Positions 41,682-50,539 of a stretch of DNA of 64,000 nucleotides are shown here, one piece after another. The stretch's first letter is position 1; every line of letters begins with the position of its first letter. The DNA is from Aminobacter sp. AP02 (GTDB taxonomy: Bacteria > Pseudomonadota > Alphaproteobacteria > Rhizobiales > Rhizobiaceae). The notes beneath the pieces are model-generated. The model searched no databases. It was not told the origin of the DNA and saw only the letters and a program-made list of their open reading frames with translations. Made by a program: the position numbers and the translations under genes. The stretch spans positions 124,001-188,000 of the forward strand of contig NZ_QGGX01000007.1 in assembly GCF_003148805.1 (NCBI RefSeq). The letters are read 5' to 3'.

Positions 41682-42524
41682 TCATGCACTGAGTGTGAGC
41701 GCGTTGCGCCGAATCTCGAACAGCATGACGCCGGTGGCGACCGCGAGATTGAGCGAATCGGCACGGCCCGCCTGCGGAATACGCAGGAGCTTGTCGCAGG
41801 CGTCCGCAAGATTGTCGGGCAGGCCCTGCTGTTCGTTGCCCATCATCAAAAGCACTGGGCGGTTGCCGAAATCGACCGAACGGTAATCGACGGCGCCCTT
41901 GAGATGGGTGCCGGCGACTGTGCCGGCAAAATCCTTGCGCCAGGCAAGAAACGCCTCCGGACTGGTCTTGGCGACCGGAACCGCGAAGATCGAGCCCATG
42001 GTGGCGCGCACGGTTTCGAGAGAGAAAGGATCGGTCGTCTCGCCAACGAGGATGATGCCCTTGGCACCAACGGCATCGACCGTGCGGATGACGGTGCCGA
42101 GATTGCCGGGATCGCGCACCCGGTCGAGCGCCACCCAGACATCGTTGCCCTTGGGGCGCACGTCCTTGAGCGGCACGAAGCGTTGGCTGAACACGCCGAC
42201 CACTGCCTGCGGGTTATCGCGGCGGGTGATCGCTGTCAGCACCTTTTCGGAAACCTCGAGCACGTCGCCGCCTGAGGCAACCGAGCGCGCCGCGACCTTT
42301 TCCACGGCGGCGTTGCCGAGAGCGGACTTGGCAAAAATCAGCGTCTTGATCGTCCAGCCGAGATCAAGCGCGTCGATGACGAGCTTCAGTCCTTCGGCGA
42401 TGAACGCGTTCTGCTGGTCGCGAAACTTCTTCTGCGCCAGCGCCTTGATGTCCTTGACCAGCGGATTGGCGAGGCTCGTCACTTCCTTGACGCGGCCAGG
42501 TGCCCCGGTACGGTGTTCGCTCAT
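41682..42524 (-). CDS. SpoU/TrmH-family RNA 2'-O-methyltransferase
   Basis: This 280-residue SAM-dependent RNA methyltransferase has the N-terminal substrate-binding domain (TSLANPLVKDIKALAQKKFRD) and a C-terminal SPOUT knot fold. The three SpoU motifs are visible: LDRVRDPGNLGTVIRT, LLMMGNEQQGLPD and RIPQAGRADSLNLAVATGV. It probably modifies 23S rRNA or tRNA. Its ATG overlaps the stop of the upstream methyltransferase gene by 4 bp, so the two are coupled. Confidence 0.9.
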   Translation of the reverse strand: MSEHRTGAPGRVKEVTSLANPLVKDIKALAQKKFRDQQNAFIAEGLKLVIDALDLGWTIKTLIFAKSALGNAAVEKVAARSVASGGDVLEVSEKVLTAITRRDNPQAVVGVFSQRFVPLKDVRPKGNDVWVALDRVRDPGNLGTVIRTVDAVGAKGIILVGETTDPFSLETVRATMGSIFAVPVAKTSPEAFLAWRKDFAGTVAGTHLKGAVDYRSVDFGNRPVLLMMGNEQQGLPDNLADACDKLLRIPQAGRADSLNLAVATGVMLFEIRRNALTLSA

Positions 42525-43612
42525 TTGGCCACCCAGCGCGAAAACAGAGAAGTCGAAAGCGCGCGTCCCGCCGATTTTTCGCGGATGACGAGTTCGCCCG
42601 ATTCGATGGTGCCGCCCATGCCGGCGAAGGTGTCGCGCATCAAGGCGTGGATGGCGAAGAACGAGGCGCGGATCGAATAGGCCGTCAGCACCACGGCCAG
42701 CGGATTGGGCGTCAGGATCGAGCGGCAGATGTCGGTCATCGCGGGCAGGCTCTCGAACAGTTGCCAGACCTCGCCCTTGGGACCGCGGCCATAGGCCGGC
42801 GGGTCGAACAGGATGATGTCGTAGCGGCTGCCGCGACGCTCCTCGCGCTCGACGAATTTCATGGCGTCCTCGCAGATCCAGCGGATCGGCTTGTTGGCGA
42901 GACCGGCCATTTCCTGGTTCTCGCGGGCCCAGCCGATGGCCTTCTTGGAGGCGTCGACATGGGTGACCTCGGCGCCGCTGCGGGCGGCAACCAGCGAGGC
43001 CAGCCCGGTATAGCCAAACAGGTTGAGCACCTTGACCGGGCGCTTGGCACCTTTGATCAGCCGGGCCATGTGGTCCCAGTGGGTCGCCTGCTCGGGAAAA
43101 ACGCCCACATGGCGGAATGAGGTGAAGCGGCCCTGATAGTGAAGCCCGTCATGGCGCATCGGCCAGGTTTCGCCGAGCGGGGTCTTGGGGAAGCGCCAGC
43201 GGCCCAGGCCTTCCTCGTCGGTATCGCCGGTGAAGACGGCGTCGACGTTTTCCCACTGCTTTGCCGGCAGGGCCGGTTGCCAGATCGCCTGGCCCTCAGG
43301 CCGCACGATCCGGTAGGGGCCATACTGCTCGAGCTTGAGGCCAGCACCGCTGTCGAGCAGCGCATAGTCGTCATTGGGCGCGACTTCGAGGATCAGCGGC
43401 AGGTGTTCGGCCGGCAATGCGCCTTCGCGGCGGACGAGCTTGCGCGGCTCGCTCTTGGGCTCCGGGGCAGTCTCCTGTCGCGGGCTGGGGCGCTGTTCTG
43501 GCTTGCCCTCCTGCTGCCGCTCGACGCGATCTCGTATCTGCGCGGGGGCGGCACCGCCCTTGCGGGGCGGTTGCGGGCGGCTGTCGCGGCGTTTGTCGCG
43601 CGGGTGCTTCAA
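42521..43612 (-). CDS. Class I SAM-dependent methyltransferase (RlmI/RlmK-like)
   Basis: About 363 residues with a low-complexity basic/Pro-rich N-terminus and a Rossmann methyltransferase domain: motif I VLNLFGYTGLASLVAA, motif IV DIILFDPPAYGRGPKG. This resembles the C-terminal half of the RlmI/RlmK rRNA cytosine/guanine methyltransferases; the N-terminal PUA domain is not obvious. The start is uncertain: TTG 43612 has GGAGA about 10 bases upstream. An open frame extends to ATG 43807, but that part translates a palindromic repeat and is unlikely to be native. Confidence 0.78.
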   Translation of the reverse strand: MKHPRDKRRDSRPQPPRKGGAAPAQIRDRVERQQEGKPEQRPSPRQETAPEPKSEPRKLVRREGALPAEHLPLILEVAPNDDYALLDSGAGLKLEQYGPYRIVRPEGQAIWQPALPAKQWENVDAVFTGDTDEEGLGRWRFPKTPLGETWPMRHDGLHYQGRFTSFRHVGVFPEQATHWDHMARLIKGAKRPVKVLNLFGYTGLASLVAARSGAEVTHVDASKKAIGWARENQEMAGLANKPIRWICEDAMKFVEREERRGSRYDIILFDPPAYGRGPKGEVWQLFESLPAMTDICRSILTPNPLAVVLTAYSIRASFFAIHALMRDTFAGMGGTIESGELVIREKSAGRALSTSLFSRWVAK

Positions 43613-43710
43613 GGAACGGCGTCTCCGGGTGGTTGGCCGCTTTTGGCACAGGCCACCGCGCACCGCAACCGGACGGGCGGTCGCGGCGGGGAGGCAGGTT
43701 CCGCCAAAGT

Positions 43711-43780
43711 CCTCATGGTGAGCCTGTCGAACCATGTGTTCGGGCGCAAGCAGGCGCGGCTCGACAGGCTCACCATGAGG
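43711..43780. repeat. Palindromic repeat with 20-bp perfect arms
   Basis: CCTCATGGTGAGCCTGTCGA (43711-43730) and its exact reverse complement (43761-43780) are separated by 30 bp. The left arm contains a smaller hairpin, CATGGT/ACCATG (43714-43736), around the loop GAGCCTGTCGA, which is also found at 3904-3926 with a compensated stem. It lies between the divergent methyltransferase and yafY-like genes. Confidence 0.85.
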
Positions 43781-43863
43781 GCTATTGACGGGCTTTCGCC
43801 ACTCCATGCCTTCCGGCGAGCAAGGCCCCAGCCTATCGTATCCGCCAAACCCACCCGAGAATC

Positions 43864-44556
43864 ATGTCGCGCTCCGAACGCCTGCTTGACCTCATCCAAA
43901 TCCTGCGCCGCCATCGCCGGCCGGTGAATGGGCTGACGCTTGCCCGCGAACTCGACGTGTCGATCCGCACGCTCTATCGCGACATCGCCACTTTGCAGGG
44001 GCAGGGCGCACCGATCGAGGGCGAGCCGGGGGTCGGCTATGTGCTGAAGCCGGGCTTCATGCTGCCGCCGCTGATGTTCACCGATGAGGAGATCGAGGCG
44101 ATCGTGCTCGGGTCGCGCTGGGTCGCCAAGCAGCCCGATGCGCGCCTTTCGGCGGCGGCGGCCGACGCGCTCGCCAAGATCGCGGCTGTCCTGCCCGACG
44201 ATCTGCGTGAGGAACTCGACACGACCGCATTGCTGGTCGGTCCGGGCGCGGAGATGACACGCGAAAGCGTCGATCTCGGTGCTATTCGGCAGTCAATCCG
44301 CACCGAGCGCAAGATCGAAATGACCTACCAGGACGCCAATGGCTCGCATTCGAGGCGGACGATCTGGCCTTTCGCGCTCGGTTTCTTCGACAAGGTTCGG
44401 GTGGTCGTTGCGTGGTGCGAGATGCGGCAGGACTTCCGGCATTTTCGTACCGACCGCATTTCCGATCTCAACGCCACCGACAAACGTTACCCCAGGCGCC
44501 GGCAGGCAATGCTGAAGGAGTGGCGGACTACGCTCGACATGCCGAAAAGATCGTGA
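43864..44556 (+). CDS. YafY-type HTH-WYL transcriptional regulator
   Basis: This 230-residue protein has an N-terminal winged helix (LARELDVSIRTLYRDIATL) and a C-terminal WYL ligand-binding domain (KIEMTYQDANGSHSRRTIWP). WYL regulators sense small molecules or nucleic acids. It stands directly before a VOC-EVE gene pair, with a dyad operator starting 7 bp after its stop, so it most likely controls those genes. The ATG at 43864 is the only reasonable start. Confidence 0.87.
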   Translation: MSRSERLLDLIQILRRHRRPVNGLTLARELDVSIRTLYRDIATLQGQGAPIEGEPGVGYVLKPGFMLPPLMFTDEEIEAIVLGSRWVAKQPDARLSAAAADALAKIAAVLPDDLREELDTTALLVGPGAEMTRESVDLGAIRQSIRTERKIEMTYQDANGSHSRRTIWPFALGFFDKVRVVVAWCEMRQDFRHFRTDRISDLNATDKRYPRRRQAMLKEWRTTLDMPKRS

Positions 44557-44562
44557 TGGCTA

Positions 44563-44579
44563 CTGCCAGAATCTGACAG
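44563..44579. promoter_or_regulatory. Probable YafY operator
   Basis: CTGCCAGA and TCTGACAG flank a single A, with one mismatch between the arms. It sits 45 bp before the VOC gene and just after the yafY-like stop, a typical place for a regulator site acting on the next gene. Confidence 0.55.
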
Positions 44580-44624
44580 TGGTGCGCCTTATGCTCTCCA
44601 AATCGAAACCTCTGGAGAGTAAAA

Positions 44625-45011
44625 ATGCGCACCCCCAACTTCATCATTCTCTATGTCGACCAGCCGCAGCACAGCGGTGCCTTCTACAGCGGACTGCTTG
44701 GTCGCGAGCCGGTCGAATCCTCGCCGACCTTCGTCATGTTCGTCCTCGACGGCGGCTTCAAGCTCGGCCTGTGGTCGCGCCATACGGTGGAACCGGCCGC
44801 GGCTGCGGCGGGTGGCGGCGCGGAGATCGTCTTTGCTCTCGATACGCCTATGGCTGTCGACGTAACCCACGCCGAATGGACCCGGCGCGGGCTGAGGATT
44901 CTCCAGGCCCCGAAGGATATGGAGTTCGGCCGCAGCTTTGTCGCGCTTGACCCCGACAATCATCGCCTGCGCGTCTATTGCCTCGACGAAGCAGCGGCAG
45001 CACGGCCATGA
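44625..45011 (+). CDS. VOC family (glyoxalase/bleomycin-resistance-like) protein
   Basis: This 128-residue VOC-fold protein has two beta-alpha-beta-beta-beta modules: [20 protein letters not shown] and [16 protein letters not shown]. Enzymatic ligands cannot be determined and it may be a small-molecule binding protein. The Shine-Dalgarno GGAGAG (44614-44619) lies in the 3' arm of a hairpin, CTCTCCA/TGGAGAG. It overlaps the EVE gene by 4 bp (ATGA). Confidence 0.85.
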   Translation: MRTPNFIILYVDQPQHSGAFYSGLLGREPVESSPTFVMFVLDGGFKLGLWSRHTVEPAAAAAGGGAEIVFALDTPMAVDVTHAEWTRRGLRILQAPKDMEFGRSFVALDPDNHRLRVYCLDEAAAARP

Positions 45012-45442
45012 GCACCGGCTGCTGGCTTGCGGTCGCTTCGGCCGACCATGTCAGGCGCGGCCGCGCGGGTGGCTTCATGCAGGTTTGCCACGGCAGGGCG
45101 GCACCCTTGCGCCGCATCGCTGCAGGAGACGGCATTGTCTATTACTCGCCGTCCACTGACATGGGCGGCAAGGACGGCCCGAGCGCCGTCACGGCCATCG
45201 CCACCGTGCGCGATGGCGACCCCTACCAGCTCGACATGGGTGGCGGATTTTGCCCGTTCCGTCGCGACGTCGAATGGGCGGCCTCGTGCGAAACGCCGAT
45301 ATCGACATTGCTCGGTCGGCTTGATTTCACGTCCGTCCGAAACTGGGGCTATCAGCTGCGCCTCGGGCTTTGTCAGCTCACGGAGCGCGACTTCGCCCTG
45401 ATCGCCGAAGCCATGGGCGCCGATTGCAGAGCTATCGCTTGA
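45008..45442 (+). CDS. EVE-domain protein
   Basis: This 144-residue single EVE domain has the start [19 protein letters not shown], a [10 protein letters not shown] loop, the core AIATVRDG and [24 protein letters not shown] domains share the PUA-like fold and bind modified bases in DNA or RNA. It is translationally coupled to the VOC gene. Its last 11 bp overlap the 3' end of the convergent cyclodeaminase gene. Confidence 0.82.
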   Translation: MSTGCWLAVASADHVRRGRAGGFMQVCHGRAAPLRRIAAGDGIVYYSPSTDMGGKDGPSAVTAIATVRDGDPYQLDMGGGFCPFRRDVEWAASCETPISTLLGRLDFTSVRNWGYQLRLGLCQLTERDFALIAEAMGADCRAIA

Positions 45443-46397
45443 GCGCCTTGTAGACGGCGATGCCGGCGGCGAGGTCTTCGAGTGCCGCACCCACCGACTT
45501 GAACAGCGTGATCTCGTCAACCGACTGGCGGGCAGGTTTCTGGCCCCGGGCCAATTCGTGCAGGTCGGCGACGATGTCTTCCGCCTTGAGAACGCCCGAT
45601 GCGATCGGCTGGACGATATCGCCGGCTTCCTTGGTGGCGCCCGCGCGGGTGTCGACATAGACGCGAGCCTTGCCGATCGCTGCGTCGTCGGCCTCGCGCA
45701 TGCCGGGCGTGAAGCCGCCGACGAGATCGACGTGGCAACCCGGCTTGAGCCTTTCGCCCTTGACAAGCGGCGTGGTCGAGATCGTGCCGGCGGTGACGAT
45801 GTCGGCCCAGCCAAGTTCGGCATCGAGGTCGGAGACCGCACTTGCCTCAAAGCCCTCGCCGCGCAGCGACGCAGCCAGCGTCTCGGCGTTGGCGGTCGTC
45901 CGGTTCCAGATGCGGATCTGCTTGATCGGCCGCACGGCAGCGTGCGCCCGGGCCAGAAACTTGCACTGCGCGCCAGCACCGATCACCAGAAGCTTCGAAG
46001 CATCCGCGCGCGCCAGATAGGACGCCGCGAGCGCCGAGGCGCAAGCCGTCCGCCACTGTGTCAGGCGCGGGCCGTCCATCAATGCCTGCGGCTCGCCGGT
46101 GACGCCGTCGAGCAGCAGATAGAGCCCGACGACCGCTGGCTTGGCGATGTCGTTGTTGTCGGGCGAGACGGTGACGATCTTGACCCCGATATGCCCATCG
46201 GTTCCAGCACCCGGCGCCTTGAAGTCGGTCCAGGCCGGCATCAAAAGCAGGGTCGAATCCGTGCCTTGGGCGCGTTCGACTGTGTGGTGGTGGCGCACCG
46301 GCTGTACCGCGCCCTCGCGGAAGGCGGTGCGCAATGTCTCGACCAATCCGGGAAAGCTCAGCGCCCGGTCGATGTCATCGGCCGAAAATTGCAGCAT
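45432..46397 (-). CDS. Ornithine cyclodeaminase / mu-crystallin family protein
   Basis: The 321-residue NAD(P)-binding protein is of the ornithine cyclodeaminase family, which also contains 1-pyrroline-2-carboxylate and ketimine reductases. The dinucleotide motif [15 protein letters not shown] starts near residue 143, with the family region [22 protein letters not shown] before it and [15 protein letters not shown] after. The exact reaction (ornithine to proline or imine reduction) cannot be decided from sequence. The start is ATG 46397. Confidence 0.87.
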   Translation of the reverse strand: MLQFSADDIDRALSFPGLVETLRTAFREGAVQPVRHHHTVERAQGTDSTLLLMPAWTDFKAPGAGTDGHIGVKIVTVSPDNNDIAKPAVVGLYLLLDGVTGEPQALMDGPRLTQWRTACASALAASYLARADASKLLVIGAGAQCKFLARAHAAVRPIKQIRIWNRTTANAETLAASLRGEGFEASAVSDLDAELGWADIVTAGTISTTPLVKGERLKPGCHVDLVGGFTPGMREADDAAIGKARVYVDTRAGATKEAGDIVQPIASGVLKAEDIVADLHELARGQKPARQSVDEITLFKSVGAALEDLAAGIAVYKALKR

Positions 46398-46435
46398 TGA
46401 ATTCTCCCTGAAGGCGCAAGGCGGGCCAGTCTCGA

Positions 46436-46765
46436 TCAGTTGGGGCGTGGCAGGGCCGGGCCTTGGGCTACGGGAGGCCGCTGGGCCGCTGCCTGGCGCA
46501 GGCTTTCGGCCTCGAGCCCGCGCTGGCGCGCCACCTTGCGGTAGCGGCCCTGCTTGAACCATGTCACGGCACCGCCGAGGATCACGCCGAGGGCGAGCGC
46601 CGCAAACAACAGCACAAACAGCGGCGCCTGGATGGTCAGTGCGGGATTGCCCGGATTGAACGGGTCGAGCGTGAATGCGGTGGCGGCACGGTTGGCGACG
46701 GCAAGCGCGATGAGCACGATTGCCACCGGCACGAAGACGACGATGAGCATGAAGCGATTGAACAT
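46436..46765 (-). CDS. LapA-domain membrane protein (DUF1049)
   Basis: This 109-residue inner-membrane protein has two hydrophobic helices (FMLIVVFVPVAIVLIALAVA; LFVLLFAALALGVILGGAV) followed by a basic amphipathic cytoplasmic tail (RYRKVARQRGLEAESLRQA). This matches the LapA/YciS group, which in E. coli is involved in lipopolysaccharide assembly. It lies 44 bp downstream of ihfB on the same strand. The function here is inferred from layout only. Confidence 0.8.
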   Translation of the reverse strand: MFNRFMLIVVFVPVAIVLIALAVANRAATAFTLDPFNPGNPALTIQAPLFVLLFAALALGVILGGAVTWFKQGRYRKVARQRGLEAESLRQAAAQRPPVAQGPALPRPN

Positions 46766-46809
46766 GGATATTCCCGTTTAAAGCCCCGCCGCTTTGGCCG
46801 CTCGCCGGC

Positions 46810-47094
46810 CTATTTCGCGGAGTTCAGCCGCTCGCGCAGCTCTTTGCCGGTCTTGAAGAACGGCACCCACTTTTCCTCGACCTCGACGGATTCGCCGGTG
46901 CGCGGGTTGCGGCCGGTACGCGCGGGGCGGTTCTTGACCGAAAACGCACCGAAACCGCGAAGTTCGACGCGGTTTCCGTCGGCGAGGGCATCGGTGATTT
47001 CGTCGAAAATGGCGCTGACGATGTTCTCGACATCCCGCAGGAAAAGATGCGGATTGCGTGTGGCAATGATTTGCACCAGTTCAGACTTGATCAT
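46810..47094 (-). CDS. ihfB: Integration host factor subunit beta
   Basis: This 94-residue DNA-bending protein of the HU/IHF family has the signature [21 protein letters not shown] with the beta-arm Pro that intercalates in [20 protein letters not shown] is the usual IhfB N-terminus. It forms a heterodimer with IhfA encoded elsewhere. IHF often assists RpoN promoters, and rpoN is 3.5 kb away. It is followed by the LapA-like gene; sppA precedes it. Confidence 0.95.
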   Translation of the reverse strand: MIKSELVQIIATRNPHLFLRDVENIVSAIFDEITDALADGNRVELRGFGAFSVKNRPARTGRNPRTGESVEVEEKWVPFFKTGKELRERLNSAK

Positions 47095-47136
47095 ATGCGC
47101 GGTCCCCGTCCAGATGGTGATGATTTTATTTGTTTT

Positions 47137-48111
47137 TCAGCCGCCTGACACGGCTTTTTCAGCCTGCCAGAGCGACAGCATACCGTCAAGGAACAAGCGG
47201 TCGGCGCCCATCTCCTTGAGCAGTTCCGACGAAAGATCGCCAGCCCCGAGTGCGCGGCCCAGCGCCTGGGCGAGCGCGTTGGGCAGGAAGAAGCTGCCGC
47301 TGCGCGCCGGTTTCCACTCGACCACCGACAGCTTGGCATCGACGCCTTTGGTGCCGAGCCAGGCAACGGCCTGATCTTCGCCCCCGACCTCGTCGATCAA
47401 CTTGTTGGTGAGCGCCTGGCGGCCGGTGTAGACCCTGCCGTCGGCAAGTGCGATGGCTTCGGCCTTGGACATCGAGCGGCGGTCGGCCACGATGCCGACG
47501 AACCAGTCGTAGCTGTCCATGATCATGTTGCGCACCATGGCGCGCTCTTCCTCGGTCGTCGGCTTGAACGGCGAGGGCGCTGCCTTCAGCGGTGATGACT
47601 TCACCTCTTCGAGCTTGACGCCGATCTTGTCCATCAGGCCCGTCAGATCAGGGTATTGTACGAGAACGCCGATCGAGCCGACGATGGATGACTTGCGTGC
47701 CACGATATGGTCGGTGGCCGAGGCGATCATGTAGCCGGCCGAAGCAGCCAGCGTGCCGACCTGGGCGACGACAGGCTTTTCGGCGGCAAGCTTGCGCACC
47801 GCATCGTAGATCGCTTCGCCGCCGGCGGTGGTGCCGCCGGGCGAATCGATCGACAAGATCACGCCCTTGACCGCGCCCGACTTGCGGACGTCATCGATGC
47901 GCTTGAGCAGTTCCTCGTCCTCGGTGATCGTTCCGTCGATCCGGATCTTGGCGATATGGTCGCTCGTGACGCCGGGAATCCGCTCGCCAGCGAGCCAGGT
48001 CGACATGCCGACAATGGCCAGTGCTGCAATGATAAAGGCGATGACGCGCCAGAAGGTCACTTTGCGCCGCAACCGGCGTCGGTCGATCAGATCGTCGGCT
48101 TTCATGGACAT
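47137..48111 (-). CDS. sppA: Signal peptide peptidase SppA (short type)
   Basis: This 324-residue inner-membrane serine protease degrades released signal peptides. One N-terminal membrane helix (VIAFIIAALAIVGMSTWLA) leads to a periplasmic ClpP-like domain. The nucleophile Ser is in TLAASAGYMIAS and the general-base Lys in VKSSPLKAAP. Structural motif GGTTAGGEAIYDAV is also present. It is the short (Bacillus-like) form. The start is ATG 48111 and its gene runs towards ihfB. Confidence 0.93.
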   Translation of the reverse strand: MSMKADDLIDRRRLRRKVTFWRVIAFIIAALAIVGMSTWLAGERIPGVTSDHIAKIRIDGTITEDEELLKRIDDVRKSGAVKGVILSIDSPGGTTAGGEAIYDAVRKLAAEKPVVAQVGTLAASAGYMIASATDHIVARKSSIVGSIGVLVQYPDLTGLMDKIGVKLEEVKSSPLKAAPSPFKPTTEEERAMVRNMIMDSYDWFVGIVADRRSMSKAEAIALADGRVYTGRQALTNKLIDEVGGEDQAVAWLGTKGVDAKLSVVEWKPARSGSFFLPNALAQALGRALGAGDLSSELLKEMGADRLFLDGMLSLWQAEKAVSGG

Positions 48112-48375
48112 GGCGTGCCTCGCATACTGTGCAGGCCTGCGCTTTTATCGCAACGCTTTGGCGAGAGCCACCGCTTTCCTGACGCACCTGACGTTGCGGG
48201 AACTTGGATTTGTAATGTAAATAGCCATATTGGGGTTTGCTTTTTGGCAGCTGAACGACGGGGCTTGTACGTTCGGCAGCAACACTTTGACCTTGCGGTC
48301 ATATTTTCGTGGCTTTCATCCGCTTCACGTGCCGGCCTGCACACGGCCTGGATAGTTCGAAGAAGGACATTTGCG

Positions 48376-49095
48376 TTGGCGCGACCAATCGATACGAGCG
48401 GCGGCAGCGGTGGCGTTGCGGTGGATAGCGCAATTGCGCTCGCGACTTCGCGTGGCGATGCTTTCAATCTCGCTGCGCGCCATTCGCGCCGCGTGCGATT
48501 CCTGAAGCTCGTCTTGCCGCTGGCGGCGGTGGTTCTTGCCGTGCTGTTTGGCGGCTATTCCTATCTCTCGGCGCCGCCTTCCATTAAGGCAAAGGCTGAA
48601 GGCGCTGCCTTCTCCGAAGGCAAGCTGGTCATGGCCAAGCCACAGCTCAGCGGCTTCACCCGGGACAACCTGCCCTATTCGATGACCGCCGATCGTGCCG
48701 TGCAGGATCCGGCCAATCAAGGCGTCGTCGAATTGATCGGCATCGATGCCAATCTGCCTATCGCGGCAGGCAACACTGCCGAGGTCATTGCGGCGCGCGG
48801 TGTTTACGATCGTGAGGGCAATACGCTCAATCTGTCCGAGCAAGTAACTGTAAAGACAAGCGATGGTATGGTCGCCAGGCTCAAATCGGCGTATCTGCAT
48901 ATGGGCAGCGGCGAGATGAAGACCGACGAGCCGGTTGAGATAAGTCTTGACGGTTCGAAGATCACGTCCGATTCGATGTCCATGCTCGAACACGGCAAGG
49001 TCGTCGTCTTCGAAAAGAGGGTACGCGTCGACATTGACCCGGCGCGATTGAAGGCGGCGCAGAATGATAGCGGAGGCGGGAGTGCGGCAAATTAG
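48376..49095 (+). CDS. lptC: LPS export ABC transporter periplasmic protein LptC
   Basis: This 239-residue bitopic protein has one membrane helix (FLKLVLPLAAVVLAVLFGGY) and a periplasmic beta-jellyroll. It links LptB2FG to LptA in lipopolysaccharide transport. The start is TTG 48376: AGAAGGA lies 8 bases before it and the residues after it (LARPIDTSGG) are the natural beginning. A long open frame reaches 47707, but it covers the sppA gene on the other strand. It overlaps lptA by 32 bp. Confidence 0.88.
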   Translation: MARPIDTSGGSGGVAVDSAIALATSRGDAFNLAARHSRRVRFLKLVLPLAAVVLAVLFGGYSYLSAPPSIKAKAEGAAFSEGKLVMAKPQLSGFTRDNLPYSMTADRAVQDPANQGVVELIGIDANLPIAAGNTAEVIAARGVYDREGNTLNLSEQVTVKTSDGMVARLKSAYLHMGSGEMKTDEPVEISLDGSKITSDSMSMLEHGKVVVFEKRVRVDIDPARLKAAQNDSGGGSAAN

Positions 49096-49645
49096 GACTT
49101 GGCGGTCGACGGCCGCGTTAACATGCGCTGGCGTTGTGCTTTGCACCGCCGGCGCTTTTGCGCAGGATAGCCAAAGCAGGCTCTCGGGCCTCAAACTCTC
49201 CGGTGACCAGCCGATCCAGATTGAAAGCGACAAGCTCGAGGTCCGCGAATCGGAAAACCTTGCGATCTTCACAGGCAACGTCAACGTCACCCAGGGCCCG
49301 ACGCTGATGAAGTCGGGCAAGATGACCGTCTACTACGCCAAGGATGGCGGCTCGGCGGCGACCGGTTCGGCCAACATCGACAGGCTCGAAGTCGACGACA
49401 AGGTCTATGTGAAGTCGGACAATCAGGTCGCGACAGGCGATCGCGGCACGTTCGACATGAAGACCGAGGTGCTGGTGATGTCCGGCAAGGAAGTTGTTCT
49501 GTCGGAAGGCGACAATGTACTGGTCGGCTGCAAGCTCACCGTGCAGATGAAGACCGGGCTCGCGCAGGTCGACGGCTGCAACAAGGGCACCACGGGCAAT
49601 GGCCGCGTCATGATGTCGATTACGCCGGGTTCGCAGAAGAAATAA
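49064..49645 (+). CDS. lptA: LPS transport periplasmic protein LptA
   Basis: This 193-residue periplasmic bridge protein has a signal peptide ending near residue 33 (TAGAFAQDS). The OstA-type repeats QIESDKLEVRESENLAIFTG and GKMTVYYAKDGG are the hallmark. Two Cys occur near the C-terminus (GCKLTVQM, DGCNKG). It starts within lptC and is followed with no gap by lptB. Together with LptB and LptC it forms the LPS exporter; lptF, lptG and lptD are elsewhere. Confidence 0.93.
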   Translation: MIAEAGVRQIRTWRSTAALTCAGVVLCTAGAFAQDSQSRLSGLKLSGDQPIQIESDKLEVRESENLAIFTGNVNVTQGPTLMKSGKMTVYYAKDGGSAATGSANIDRLEVDDKVYVKSDNQVATGDRGTFDMKTEVLVMSGKEVVLSEGDNVLVGCKLTVQMKTGLAQVDGCNKGTTGNGRVMMSITPGSQKK

Positions 49646-50467
49646 ATGACTGACCTATCGCAGATGTTGTCGCGTCTGAAACCTGGCTCGGCGCAAAAGC
49701 TTGCCGCGCCAGCGACAACTGGCAGCGCCAGGAACGGCAAGTTCAAGGGTACGCTGATCGCCAAGGGCCTGACCAAGAGCTACAAGGGCAGGCAGGTGGT
49801 GTCAGGCGTGACGCTTGGCGTGCGTGCCGGCGAGGCCGTCGGGCTGCTCGGCCCCAATGGCGCCGGCAAGACAACCTGCTTCTACATGGTCACGGGCCTG
49901 GTGCCGGTCGACCAGGGCACAATCGAGATCGACGGCTTCGACGTGACGGCGATGCCGATGTACCGCCGCGCCCGCCTCGGCATCGGCTATCTGCCGCAGG
50001 AAGCGTCTATCTTTCGTGGCCTGTCGGTCGAAAACAACATCCGCGCCATCCTCGAAGTGGTCGAAAAAAGCCGCAAGGAACGAGAAAAGTCGCTCGATTC
50101 GCTGCTTGAGGAGTTCCACATCAGCCATCTCAGGAAGTCGCCGGCCATCGCCCTTTCGGGCGGCGAGCGGCGGCGTCTCGAAATCGCGCGCGCGCTGGCC
50201 AGCCGGCCCAACTACATGTTGCTCGACGAGCCCTTTGCCGGCATCGATCCGATCGCCGTCGCCGACATCCAGCAGCTCGTCCGGCATCTGACCAAGCGCG
50301 GCATCGGCGTTCTGATCACCGACCACAATGTCCGCGAGACGCTGGGCCTTATCGACCGCGCCTATATCATCCATGCCGGCGAGGTGCTGACGCATGGCCG
50401 CGCCGACGAGGTCGTCGCCAATCCGGATGTCCGCCGCCTCTATCTCGGCGAGGGCTTCACGCTCTGA
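49646..50467 (+). CDS. lptB: LPS export ABC transporter ATP-binding protein LptB
   Basis: This 273-residue cytoplasmic ATPase is longer than E. coli LptB because of a roughly 35-residue N-terminal extension rich in Ala, Gly and Thr. Walker A GPNGAGKTT, Q-loop YLPQEASIFRGL, signature LSGGERRRLEIARAL, Walker B YMLLDEPFAGIDP and H-loop ITDHN are all present. It drives extraction of LPS. The gene directly follows lptA, and rpoN follows after 160 bp. Confidence 0.96.
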   Translation: MTDLSQMLSRLKPGSAQKLAAPATTGSARNGKFKGTLIAKGLTKSYKGRQVVSGVTLGVRAGEAVGLLGPNGAGKTTCFYMVTGLVPVDQGTIEIDGFDVTAMPMYRRARLGIGYLPQEASIFRGLSVENNIRAILEVVEKSRKEREKSLDSLLEEFHISHLRKSPAIALSGGERRRLEIARALASRPNYMLLDEPFAGIDPIAVADIQQLVRHLTKRGIGVLITDHNVRETLGLIDRAYIIHAGEVLTHGRADEVVANPDVRRLYLGEGFTL

Positions 50468-50539
50468 CCGCCGAACGCCCCCGGCGCTCCGTGCGTCGGG
50501 TAGCCGGTCGGCAATAACACTGCCAAACCCCCAATCTGC

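Noticed and set aside
47707-48375. Upstream extension of the lptC frame
   Set aside because: It lies over the sppA coding region on the other strand and the intergenic gap. The TTG at 48376 has a proper Shine-Dalgarno and the family N-terminus.
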